A stretch of 64,000 nucleotides of DNA from Dryomyza anilis (taxonomy: Eukaryota > Arthropoda > Insecta > Diptera > Dryomyzidae), in NCBI GenBank assembly GCA_951804985.1, contig OX638132.1, positions 24,776,617 through 24,840,616 on the forward strand, in the 5' to 3' direction. Position numbers and translations under genes: made by a program. Every line of letters begins with the position of its first letter. Position 1 is the stretch's first letter. Shown piece by piece: positions 22,451-32,415 of the stretch. The notes under the pieces were generated by a model. That model saw nothing but the letters and a program-made list of their open reading frames with translations. It made no database searches and was not told the origin of the DNA.

Positions 22451-24298
22451 TGATCTTGTTCTTTCAATACCATTATTGCTTTTACTGCAAGAATATTGCA
22501 AAATTTTACTTTTTAAATATTAAAAGATTGTATATAAATATTTAAACATTAATTGGATCAAAGAATTGCGGTTTTGTATAAAGGTTAATTTTTTTTCATA
22601 CCACAACAAATATATTTTTACGAACACAAGAACTAAAAAACCAATAACATCAAAATTTTAATTATATTTTAACAAAAAAAAAATAGTATAAATCAATAGA
22701 TGTTGATGAAACTATTCAAAATCTCGCTTGACTTCATCTCTTAAATCGAGAAAGAGATATTCTTTGATATTGAGACGAGATTCGAAAACGAGATCCGATT
22801 CTGACAATGAGATTTAGTATCTCGAATTTAAGAACTATGGTTTTAAAACACACACAAAATAAATGTAAAATCCGCTTATAACATACACATGTTTATATTA
22901 CAAAAATAAAATCATATTTTCTATAGCCATATTTTGGTTTTCGTTGATACACTATATGATCTGATGACAACAGACATAAAAAAACTTCATGTACAACAAC
23001 ACCCACTAATGTTCAATTTCAGTGCATATGCGTGCTTCACTGACGACGAACGACAGTAGTGTAGCGAAGAAAACAGAGTCAACACAGCTTTGTGTATTAT
23101 ATCTTTGGAGTAACATGTGTTTTTGTAGTTTTAATCGATTTACTGCTACACAAGCACATAGCAGACCTAATATTTCTAATTGTTTATATTCTTTTGCCTT
23201 GAAAAACAATAAAGCAAAACAAATGTACACATCTTTTTTTTTACGTTTTGTCTTTTTGTTCATTGAATATCTTTTGAATTCCATTATTTCTATAGTCTCA
23301 TTATAAATATATTAAAATCAACACATAAAGCAAGAGTCTTGCACTTGCAAGAAAATGAAGATCTTGTTCTACCGAAAAAGGCAAGAGCAAAAAGATAATC
23401 ACTAGTACAAACTTAATATACTCTATAGTGTGTCGCAATTTGGTACATTTTTGTCATGTAAATATTTTAACATTAAAGAAAAATGAGAAGTATTCAAACC
23501 TTTAAATTAAAAAAAAAGAGATAATTCATTGAAATATAATTTCTTGCATGCGGCACATTACATATATGGGTCATTCGAGTGTTTTGTAAATAAAGTGTTC
23601 GGTTACATTTATTGACATATTTTGAATAATGTATATAGCGATTATAAAAAATAAATTGTCAACAAATTACGAAAGTTCGCTGCACTACTTAGCACAGCTT
23701 TCACTTTTGCTAGTTATTTAGAACAGCTCAAATGACAATATAGGTATTCAAAAATTAATATCTTAAGTTAAAATAAAACATTTGTATAGTATGTATCATG
23801 TATTGCTGCACATGCCGAAAATATAAAATGAGAAAAACCGCAAAATTGGGTCAATGTTATGCAACTTCGCGCACAACATGGCGCAAATTCATGCTAAATA
23901 ACAAATTCCCAAAAAAAAAAATATTGAAACAAAATTTACAAAATTTGCACGAAGAATGCACGCGCTAAATTTTCAGTTACGTTTTTCCATACAATTATTC
24001 TTTGTTACAGATAAATAATAGAAAGAGCAAAAGTTTCAGCACATTTGTGCGCTATTAACGCGTGAAAATATTAAAAAAAATACAACGTACTTTTACGATC
24101 TCGCCAGAATATACATAAAAATACCGCATAAAACTGTTTTGCCAAAATTTCATAATTTGTTTTGTTTTCGCGTCTTCGCCTGTATTGTTAAATCTGACAT
24201 TGCACTTGTATCGTTTGTCTGTTGCAATGTTCTAAAATATCAGCGCCGGAATGTTGATAATTTTATGGAAAATCACAGCAAAATTTCTGTTCAAAATT
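22451..24298. other. Noncoding stretch
   Basis: No gene recognised. A GAGATC/GATATTGAGACGAGA-rich tract at 22690-22820 resembles the 14160-14520 tract. Frames of 92-94 codons on both strands at 23006-23306 overlap each other and show no domain. Confidence 0.35.
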
Positions 24299-24977
24299 CA
24301 CGCACGTATTGAGAAGTCAATAGACATTTTTTTAATTCTTATAAGTTTGAATATAGTAAATATGCTATTTTCAGATATAATTTTTATTTTTTATAGAAGA
24401 GTTTTCTTTTCTTTTTAGCACATCCAATAATTGATCGCATGCGAAAAATTTTTAAATACTCGTAAAATTTGCGAGATGATACTCTCATCTCGCAAGAAAC
24501 AAATTAAAAAAATATTATCGTATGCCATTACAAAAAGAATTTGTGTACCATGCGATAAATATAGTATGAAATATGTTACATATTATAATGCATGCAATTA
24601 TAAAGATTAAACTTTTCACGCACGTGTTGAGAATGTCAAAAGACATTTTTTGAATTCTTATAAGTTTGAATATAATAAATATGTTTTGTGCCATTTTCAG
24701 ATATAATTTTAATTTTTTATAGAAGAGTTTTCTTTTCTGCAAACATATTTTTATCACATGAGACAACGCAGACACTTTTTATGACATCCAATAATTGATC
24801 GCATGCATCGTAATGTTTAAATACTCGTAATTTGAGTTAAGAATATCATCTCGCAAGAAACCAATTTAAAAAATATACTCGTATGCTATTACAAAAAGAA
24901 TTTGTATACCATGCGATAAATATAGTATGAAATGTGTTGAATATTAGCTAGCATGCAATTATAAAGACTAAACTTTT
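24299..24977 (+). repeat. Tandem duplication, 318 and 361 bp
   Basis: Unit 1 (24299-24616) starts CACGCACGTATTGAG; unit 2 (24617-24977) starts CACGCACGTGTTGAG. Shared blocks include GAATTCTTATAAGTTTGAAT, AGAAGAGTTTTCTTTTCT, CATCCAATAATTGATCGCATG, ATCTCGCAAGAAAC and ACCATGCGATAAATATAGTA. Unit 2 carries an extra block of about 44 bp (around 24738-24782). Confidence 0.85.
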
Positions 24978-25625
24978 ATTTTATTGAAAATGCTCATAAT
25001 GGACAGATAAAAAAACATGCACGTTTGAGATTTATTACATGCAAGATTTTTATCGCATGCGTTTTTTATTACATGCGATATTTTTGTTTTCGTATGCGAT
25101 AATATTAAAAAAAAACTCATTATTTGAGTTGAGTCTAATATCTTGCAATTAAAGGTTAATTTTTGTAACTTGCGATTAATGACATTATTAATTTGTTCAT
25201 TAATGTTCTTGAATAGAGTTGTTTATAGTTTATAGAAAGTATGCAATAATATATAAAATATTAAATTGAGATTGCTATCTCACAATTTTCTTTGACTGTG
25301 ATTTTTTTATAATATAATTATACATCTTTTGAAAATTCTTCCTGGTTTTTTTACTAATCGAGTTCTATCTCAAGCAGTAATATTCTTTATCGCTTACGAG
25401 ATTATTATAAATACATATATTTACTTTAAAAGGTATTCTAACATGTGTTAACAAAATGTTGTTGCGTGTAATATTTTTAAATATAGCTACTTTAATTATG
25501 TAATAATTAAAAACGATAAAACTATTCGAAGTTATTATTTTTATCGTATGCAATATTATAATTTATCGCATGCGTGAGCTTTCTATTAAGTCTTATCGTG
25601 TGCAATATTAAAATTTATAGCATGC
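24430..25625. repeat. Cluster of ATCGCATGCGAT-like palindromic words
   Basis: GCATGC or its half forms (ATCGCATGC, CATGCGATA, TCGTATGC, TACATGCGAT) recur about 16 times in 1.2 kb, often next to A/T runs as in TTATCGCATGCG (25050-25061, 25562-25574). Some copies come from the tandem duplication, but those from 25010 to 25625 do not. No gene lies in the cluster. Confidence 0.6.
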
Positions 25626-27084
25626 GAGTATTTTCAACAAACTCATATTTTGAGCAACATTTATTATTTTTTTTGCATTTTTTTATTATTTTAAAGCACT
25701 TCTTCTGGAAAGCATTTAATTCTTGTTAAATTTCCCAAAGCGTTTCAAATTTCCGACATGAATTTCAATACAGAATGTTGTTATTATTTATTATTTAAAA
25801 ACACATAATTTAGTTTATTTTAATCTCTTGTAATTTTAGTCTTTTTTTATTTTTTTTTATTGTAATAGTCTCGAAAATGATTGAATTTGAATGTAAATTC
25901 TTAAAATATTTTGAATGAAGTTTATTATCTTGCTATTAATATTAAATTTAAAAACATTTCTGCAACGCTTGCATATTTACGAGCAACATATAATATATAA
26001 ACGCAGCAGCTTCAATAAACATAAAATTTATGACAACACTTAATATTTTATTATCAAAGCTCACTACCGTATAAAAACCGCATAAGAACAGTTTAATTTT
26101 TTTTTGTTATTTTTCGGTTCAAATTAGTTTGTGTTTTATTAATTCCATCACTATTGCCTGCTGTTAATTCTTCGTATACTTTATGTAAAATGTATGCAAA
26201 TTGTTTTGTTGTAATTATATAGTATAAAATAAATTTACGACGTAGTATAGAAAAAAAAAACCAAATTAATGCCAGCTACTAACTACAAGTCCAACAACGA
26301 GATGCAAATTTTCAAGCGCACCAACTAACCGGGTTCTAATGCTGCCACCAAAGAGGCATAAAATAACTAAATCGTGTGCAGCAACATCAATATTATCAGA
26401 AACAACAACAAGAATTACAACTACCACTACTATAAAAATTGTAAAAAAACGCAGCTTTTTGTCGGCTAATTAAGTAGCTGCCAACACCGCCGACAAATGA
26501 TGCTATTTGTTGTTGGCGGCTTGCAACTGTGTCGCGACTCGCGACTCAAATTGCGACTTGCATAGACACATTTGTCTGCCGACACGGCTAGACATGGTTG
26601 CAAAACTATCAGGGATGATAACATTCTTCGAGACTTAAACCGAATGTATCTAAAAATGATTCTGTTTAAGAACTCTAATCGATAACATTAAAATGTTTGA
26701 AAACAAAATGAAGTCTAAAAGAAATCTTTTGAGCACAGCATTATCTTTTCGTTCACATCTAAAAAAATACAAATCGGTTTGTAGAAAACAATTTCTTTAA
26801 ATTCTCGCCAGTTTTAGTTTTTGTTTTTTAGTTTGTTTTGTTTTCAGTTTTCGATTTCTTGTTTATTTTTTAATCTTCAAACCCGAATCGTCCTAGTGCG
26901 AAAATATGGTCACAGTTGCGAAGAAAAAGAAAATTCATTTTATTCTGAAATCTTTAGAAAATTATAAATTGTATTTTTAATTTAACTCGGTTTTAAAATT
27001 TTTTGTTTCTTATGTATTATTTTTATGTTATATCTCGATTTCACCGTATCTGCACACCTCGTCCTGGCATATCCTTAAATAAAA
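25626..27084. other. Noncoding stretch
   Basis: Nothing assigned. A short G+C-richer island at about 26440-26600 contains GTCGCGACTCGCGACTC and GCCGACA words and no long frame. AT-rich elsewhere. Confidence 0.35.
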
Positions 27085-27607
27085 ACCATAAATACCCTAC
27101 ACATATGCGATAATGTGTACGGTTACCATTTAAAGTGGTGCACAGAGGTCATCAGGGTATACGTAAAATAACTACAAATTTGTACCGAATTACAATATTT
27201 TTTTTAGAAACCCCGAGTTGGTTCACGCGAAAACATTATTTTAAAATATTTGAGCATAAAGACAATATATATATTTGACCAAAAAACTTCATTTTAGTCC
27301 GTAAAAAGTAAAAAGCAACTGCAGATGTAAATTTTATGAGGTATTTAAACATAAGTGGTCGTTGCACAGCTCGCAATGGACCGATCATGCTAATTTTCTT
27401 ATTGGCACAGCGTGTTGGTAAGCTATCTAAATTAGGAATTTCATTCATCTAGCTCATTTAGTTTTTTTGTAATTGTGATTTCAACAGACAGACAGACAAA
27501 CGGACATCGCTAAATCGACTCAAGAGGTCATGCTGAATTTTTCCATACTGGAGATACAAACGGCGTACGAAACTGAATATAGTCTTTCACTCTTAGTGTA
27601 GGGTATA
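27085..27607 (-). mobile_element. DINE-1-like Helitron relative, copy 1
   Basis: Minus-strand copy. Its start is at 27607 (complement of TCACTCTTAGTGTAGGGTATA), followed by GAAACTGAATATAG, GCCGTTTGTATCTCC, CATGACCTCTTGAGTCGATT, the (GTCT)n core near 27484-27506, GGTCCATTGCGAGC, TTATGTTTAAATACCTCAT and the GTGTAGGGTAT subterminal repeat near 27093-27103. The 3' hairpin is decayed. The family is noncoding and would be mobilised by Helitron proteins supplied in trans. Confidence 0.65.
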
Positions 27608-27947
27608 AAAAGACATATTTGGAATCATTGCATCCTAATTAGTTAGTCATAGAAGCTTCATCTAAAAATTCAAATATATAATAATGAAGTTTTGCTACTA
27701 CAGCTAGCTATTTCGCACTTTCTCAAACATAAGGTTTAACACTCAGCCAGGAACGTACTTGGTACAGATGTTTTATTAAATGTATAGTTATAAATAAAAT
27801 ATTTGCTTTTCTCACAGCTAATACCAAGAGAGTTTTTATGCTAGGTAAAACATTATCTGGAAATATTTACCAATTATTTGGCTCGGACAATTCACAACAT
27901 GTATTGTATATACATCCCAAATTAATAAAATTTTTATTATACAATAT
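27608..27947. other. Noncoding gap
   Basis: No recognisable feature in about 340 bases. Confidence 0.3.
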
Positions 27948-28330
27948 ACACACATATTGATGATTTCATTCATTGAAATAAAATCGGATTTTTTCAATAT
28001 TTTTCATAACATCACATTTAAAAAAAAAAATGTCTCCATTTACACATTTATGTATTTATAATTCTTATAAGATTTATGATATTTAAATTAATGTGGTTTG
28101 ATGAGCAAAATTCATCAATATGATGTACATTATTCATTAATCTGATGAAATGGAGTCTTCGCATAATTAGCAATTAAATATTATATCTCGTAAAAGAATT
28201 ATAAGTACATAAATGTGTAAATGGAGGCAAATTTTTGTTTGAAATTTGATGTTAAAAAAATATTGAAAATGAAAAACAATTAAAAAATACGATTTTAGTT
28301 CAATGAATGAAATCATCAATATGATGAATA
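27948..28330. mobile_element. Foldback element with about 140-bp inverted arms
   Basis: The left arm starts CATATTGATGATTTCATTC and contains TCCATTTACACATTTATGTA; the right arm is its inverse and ends GAAATCATCAATATGATG. Both arms use the ATCATATTGATGAT word of family A. The spacer (about 28080-28190) again holds family A-like sequence. The transcript or single strand would fold into one long hairpin. No clear target-site duplication was found. Confidence 0.6.
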
Positions 28331-28349
28331 CTGGTAGTTGGTGAAATTA

Positions 28350-28660
28350 GTACGAATACTTCTACGATTGTCATTGATTTTAAAATAGTTTAAGAGCTCA
28401 GGAGAATCAATTATTCCTGTAGATAGCTGATGTATTATACAATATCTGCATTTTTTTCTCCTTACTTCTAAGGGTTGCAGACCTATTAAGATCAAACGAT
28501 CTGAATAAGGTGGTAGATTATTACGATCTACCCAATTAAAATGGTTTAATCCAAATCTAACGAATCTTTTTTAAATTCTTTCAATTCGGCTTATATGAGA
28601 TTTATACATTGGAGACCAGACTTGAGAAGCATAATAAAAAAAAGTCTGGAGGATTCGGTT
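28350..28660 (-). pseudogene. LINE reverse transcriptase C-terminal fragment
   Basis: The minus strand encodes, in one frame, YASQVWSPMYKSHISRIERI, a stop, KRFVRFGLNHFNWV, LPPYSDRLILIGLQPLEVRR and then GIIDSPELLNYF. This is the typical stretch after the reverse transcriptase palm in Jockey/CR1-type LINE ORF2 proteins (compare the family pattern YAS.VWSP..., RIE..Q..F.RF, LPPY..R...I.L..LE.RR). One in-frame TAA (a CAA-to-TAA change fits) and the lack of any upstream palm motifs show a dead fragment. It abuts the foldback on the left and a family A MITE on the right. Confidence 0.75.
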
Positions 28661-28769
28661 TAAAAACACTATAAAATAAAAACGGAAGTCGTTTACAGCG
28701 GTTTTTTCGGTTTCCAACCTTGCTAAAAACGAAGTTGCTTCGTCGGCTTCAATACCTTCTAAATATTTA

Positions 28770-29158
28770 CACAGAAAGAAAAAAATTATTCATATGTGAT
28801 GAATGTATTCAAAAATATGATGAATTTATTCATAGATAAGATGAATTTATTCATAAATATGATGAATTTATTCATAAATATGATGAATTTCTTCATAAAT
28901 ATGATGAATTTATTCATAAAAACGATGAATTTAAAAAAAAAATATCGATAAAAAAATTTCGATAAAAAAAACCTCCAAAATAAAAAATAAGAAATTTGTC
29001 AAATATGAAATTTGTCCGAGAAATAAATTTAAAAAAAAAATATAATATTTTCATATGAAGTCAATATAAATTTAATGGTATTTACCGATTAATATATTAA
29101 TTTATCCTATTGCATAATTTGAATAGTAAAAAACTATTGATTATATGTTTTTTTTAGT
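28770..29158. mobile_element. Apparent hybrid MITE: family A left end, family B right end
   Basis: Starts CACAGAAAGAAAAAAATTATTC after TA (28768-28769) and runs into a family A arm. From about 29068 it instead follows the end of family B (TTTATCCTATTGCATAATTT, AATAGTAAAAAACTATTGAT) and stops at TTTTTTTTAGTG (29158). It may be a true hybrid using two compatible ends, or two truncated elements side by side. Confidence 0.4.
28795..28932 (+). repeat. 21-bp tandem repeat GATGAATTTATTCATAAATAT
   Basis: Six and a half units of a unit that is nearly self-complementary (ATGAATTTATTCAT), located just inside the family A terminus. Other family A copies have one or two units here, so the array has expanded locally. 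Confidence 0.85.
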
Positions 29159-29917
29159 GTTTTTACTACACTACAGAGGGATTAAAAACAATAATATAAT
29201 ATTATATAAAAAAGAATAATTTTTGTAGCGCTCTGAGTGCGTCACGCTACGCGTCGCTGCCGACTTCTGCATTGCAGCAAGCTGAAAATTGAAATCATTT
29301 TTTTTTTTGCCGCTGCAGCTAAGTTGCATAAATAAGCCATAAATTAAGTCAGAACCCAACAGCTGATAGTTTGTTGCTGATACCAAACAGTTCAAACGCT
29401 CTACAATTTTTGGAATAATTCACCGAACCACACACCACCCACTTTTGGTGTAACCAGACTGCTTGAAACAACACAAAATGTGCATGTTGGGAAGTGTTGC
29501 AATTTTATGTTCAGTCTTTTGTTGTTATTTTATTTTTCTTAAACAAAATCAACTTTTTAGTTGGCAACACTTTCGGGGCGGCAACACAACGGTTACTGAA
29601 CGAATTTACTTTCTAAATATTTGATTGGCAAAAATTGCCGGATTTGGCGTTTTTTTGTAATCGTTTTAAATTGTTATTATTAATTTGTTTATAATTTTAT
29701 TTAATCTAATAACAACATTTAGCGAATTTTAATTTTTTTGTTGTAATTTCTTTTAGATAATTCAATTAATGTACACTCAAATAAAAATTCAAAAAAATAT
29801 ATATATGTATATTTCTGTTTATTTTGTTGTATTTCATTTTAACAAAAAAACAATCAAGTATTAATTAGAAATTAATTAATCAAATAGTTTGACTAATCAG
29901 TTAATCGTTCACTCCTA
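29159..29917. other. Noncoding island
   Basis: From 29220 to 29460 the sequence is G+C-richer (GCGTCACGCTACGCGTCGCTG, then AACAGCTGATAG) with no repeat relationship to the rest of the window. A 74-codon minus-strand frame here has no recognisable domain. The remainder is AT-rich. Confidence 0.35.
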
Positions 29918-30150
29918 CACCCAGAAAATAATACTATATAAATAATATTTTTTTACTATTAAAAATAGCCAATAGGATAAATTATTATTTTAATCGCAAA
30001 ATACCATTAAATGCTAAAAAATACCATGACATTGCCACTTTTCATTTACTTTTTAACATGAAATGTTTATTATTATAGAAATAATCACATTAAACCAATA
30101 GTATTACACCTTTAGTTCATATTAATATTGGAATATTAAAATAATATGAC
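29918..30150 (+). mobile_element. Family B MITE (CACCCAGAAAATA end), copy 1
   Basis: TA (29916-29917) then CACCCAGAAAATAATAC, followed by the family B block: ACTATTAAAAATAGCCAATAG, ATAAATTATTATTTTAATCG and AAAATACCATTAAATGC. The right terminus is not clear because the next element starts about 30155. Confidence 0.55.
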
Positions 30151-30154
30151 TATA

Positions 30155-31650
30155 CAAAAAAAAAAATGTACATCATATTGATGAATTCCGTTCTTCAAAC
30201 CATGATTCATTGTATTGAAGACCACATCAATGTTATGAATGTTATCATAAATATGATGAACGCTTGGTAACTGTCGAAAAAGTGTTCTTCAATATGATGA
30301 ACTCTATGCGAAGAATACGTTTCATCATATTAATGAACAAATACATAAAATACAACATATATATATACAGCATTCATCATATTGATGAATGCTGTTCGTC
30401 AAACTAAAATTTAATCAAAATATTTATTTTTCGTTATTTTTTTGCTATACTTCTTAGTTTTCAAGTATGTTATTCTTGTATGTTATTTCTTATATAATGC
30501 TTACTCGACATGCATAAATTAGTAAAATGTTTTCTAATATATTTATTTATAATTTTTTAATATTTTCTAATAATATTTTTTTTATAAAAATTTATTAATT
30601 GTTTTTGTTTTACGACCTCTTTTGATTATTTTAAGATATTGTCTTAACGTGCTCAAGGTCCAGTCGGTACAAATTGGGTGTTTTGTCTATTTTTTTTTTT
30701 TTTTTTTTTTTTGTCTAAAAATAATAAAAAACCCATTTTTTATACAAAGTGCAGCCTACGTATTTGATTCTGTGGAAACTCTGCAGCCTATACGTAGCAA
30801 ATTGCTGCACGCAACAACAACTTTGGCAAAATCTTGAGTTGATGCAGTTTTTACATTTTTGCTTTTGGTTCTTTCTTCACTGCACATAATTCTTATTGTG
30901 TTTATTGGAGAAGGAAAACTTAGGCGACTTGAAATGTAGAATCTGCAGAGAAAAATCGCTGATGAGGGGGCTTGGCTGCCTCTGAAACAGCTGTACGATC
31001 TGCCACTCAATGCATTTTGCCAATTGTTTGTTGTTTTATTTGTTGTTACAAAACACACAATTTGTACCGACTGGACCTTGAGCACGTTAAGACAATATCT
31101 TAAAATAAAAATTTATATTTATAAAAAATATATTTATAAAATATTATATATATTTTCAATAATGTTTTTTTGAAAACAATTTTTATTTTTTAAAATTTGT
31201 TTTTTTGGTCAAATAAAATTTTGTATCGGAAATTTTTTTTAATAAAATTTTTTTCCAACAACATTTTTAAGGACATTTTTTTCGAATTATTTTTTAAAAG
31301 AACTCTTTTTTTTTTGAAATATTCGTAAAAAAAATCCATCAATTAATTTATTTAGAAAAAAATATATATATTAGTTCAACTATATTCATCATATTGAATA
31401 TTATATTCATAAATATTAGAACAATGTTTAAATTATTCATAGATTTTATTATATTCATCAATATGACGATTAAAGTTCATTGTATTGAATATTTTGTTGT
31501 TTACTAGTATATGCAATAGTATGAATAAGTTCATATATATGATGAATGCATTCATCAATATTTCATTTAATGAACGGTGGTATCAATATAATGAATCTGG
31601 TAGTTGGTGAAAAAATTCATAATATTTATGAATAAATTCATCATATTGAC
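30155..31650 (+). mobile_element. Family A MITE interrupted by a nested element
   Basis: The left half (30155-30630) matches 34524-34930: GTACATCATATTGATGAATTC, AACCATGATTCATTGTATTG, GAACGCTTGGTAACTGTCG and CGACATGCATAAATTA. The right half (31104-31650) matches 34960-35290: ATTCATCAATATGACGATT, AACGGTGGTATCAATAT and CTGGTAGTTGGTGAAAAAAT. The extreme right terminus is lost. The two halves are separated by a 473-bp TTAA-flanked insertion, so the MITE is older than that insertion. Confidence 0.7.
30631..31103. mobile_element. TTAA-flanked element with 56-bp terminal inverted repeats
   Basis: The two ends match over 56 bp with one mismatch. Reading inward each begins TTAAGATATTGTCTTAACGT, then GCTCAAGGTCCAGTCGGTAC and AAATTG(G/T)GTGTTTTGT. 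TTAA lies at both borders (30631-30634 and 31100-31103), which fits the TTAA duplications of piggyBac or Kolobok transposons, but the first 17 bases are themselves a hairpin (TTAAGA..TCTTAA), so the true border could differ. The interior (about 360 bp) is noncoding and has a T run of about 24. The near-identity of the ends argues for a young insertion. Confidence 0.75.
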
Positions 31651-31694
31651 ATTATACATGTGTACATTATAAACAACATATTTCTCTTCGTTTT

Positions 31695-32415
31695 TATACC
31701 CTACACTAAGAGTGAAAGGGTATATTCAGTTTGTTACGCCGTTTGTAACACCCAGAAGGAAGCATCTCCGGTATGTAAAAGTATATATATTCTTGATCAG
31801 CATGATCTCCTGAGTCAATTTAGCGATGTCCGTCTGTTTGTCTGTCTGTCTGTCCGTCTGTCTGTCCCTCTGTCTGTCTGTTGAATTCACGATTACAGTA
31901 GAAGAGCTAGAGCAATGAAACTTTAGATTTAGATTACTTATATATCTAAGCTGTCTGAACAAGAAAATTGGCATGATCAATCTATTGTGACCTAAGAACC
32001 GACCACTTATGTTCAAATACCTCATATAAAATGTATAACTACAGATCAATTTTACTGTATACGTGCTTAGGTAAACTTTTTTTGGTAAAATATATATTGA
32101 CTCATGCTCAAATACATGAAAATAGTGGTTTCCGGCGAAACGACTTGTGGTTCAACAAAAAAAAATCGAAATTCGGTACACCAACCCATTTGTAAATATG
32201 GGTATCAAATGAATGGAAATACTTCAGTGATTGAAAGTTTGTAGATATTTTCGGCATTCGTATATCCTGGTGACCTATATACCACTTTTAATGGTAACCA
32301 CACATATGTGTAGGGTATTTATAGTCGGCTTAGACCGACTATAATTTTGATAATCCTAACTATCATAATAACATCTACTTTAAAATTTCCCATGTGCTCT
32401 AACCTTCCCAACTGG
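31695..32415 (+). mobile_element. DINE-1-like Helitron relative, copy 2 (most complete)
   Basis: Starts TATACCCTACACTAAGAGTG and continues GCCGTTTGTAACACCCAGAA, AAGTATATATATTCTTGATC and the (GTCY)n core at 31828-31881. ATACCCTACAC (31696-31706) has an exact inverse GTGTAGGGTAT at 32308-32318. A hairpin TATAGTCGG-CTTAGA-CCGACTATA lies at 32320-32343. The shared sequence ends at AACTGG (32415), compatible with the CTRR end of Helitrons. This order (subterminal repeat, GTCY microsatellite, 3' stem-loop) is that of the Drosophila DINE-1/INE-1 group. Frames of 74 and 107 codons are incidental. Confidence 0.75.
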
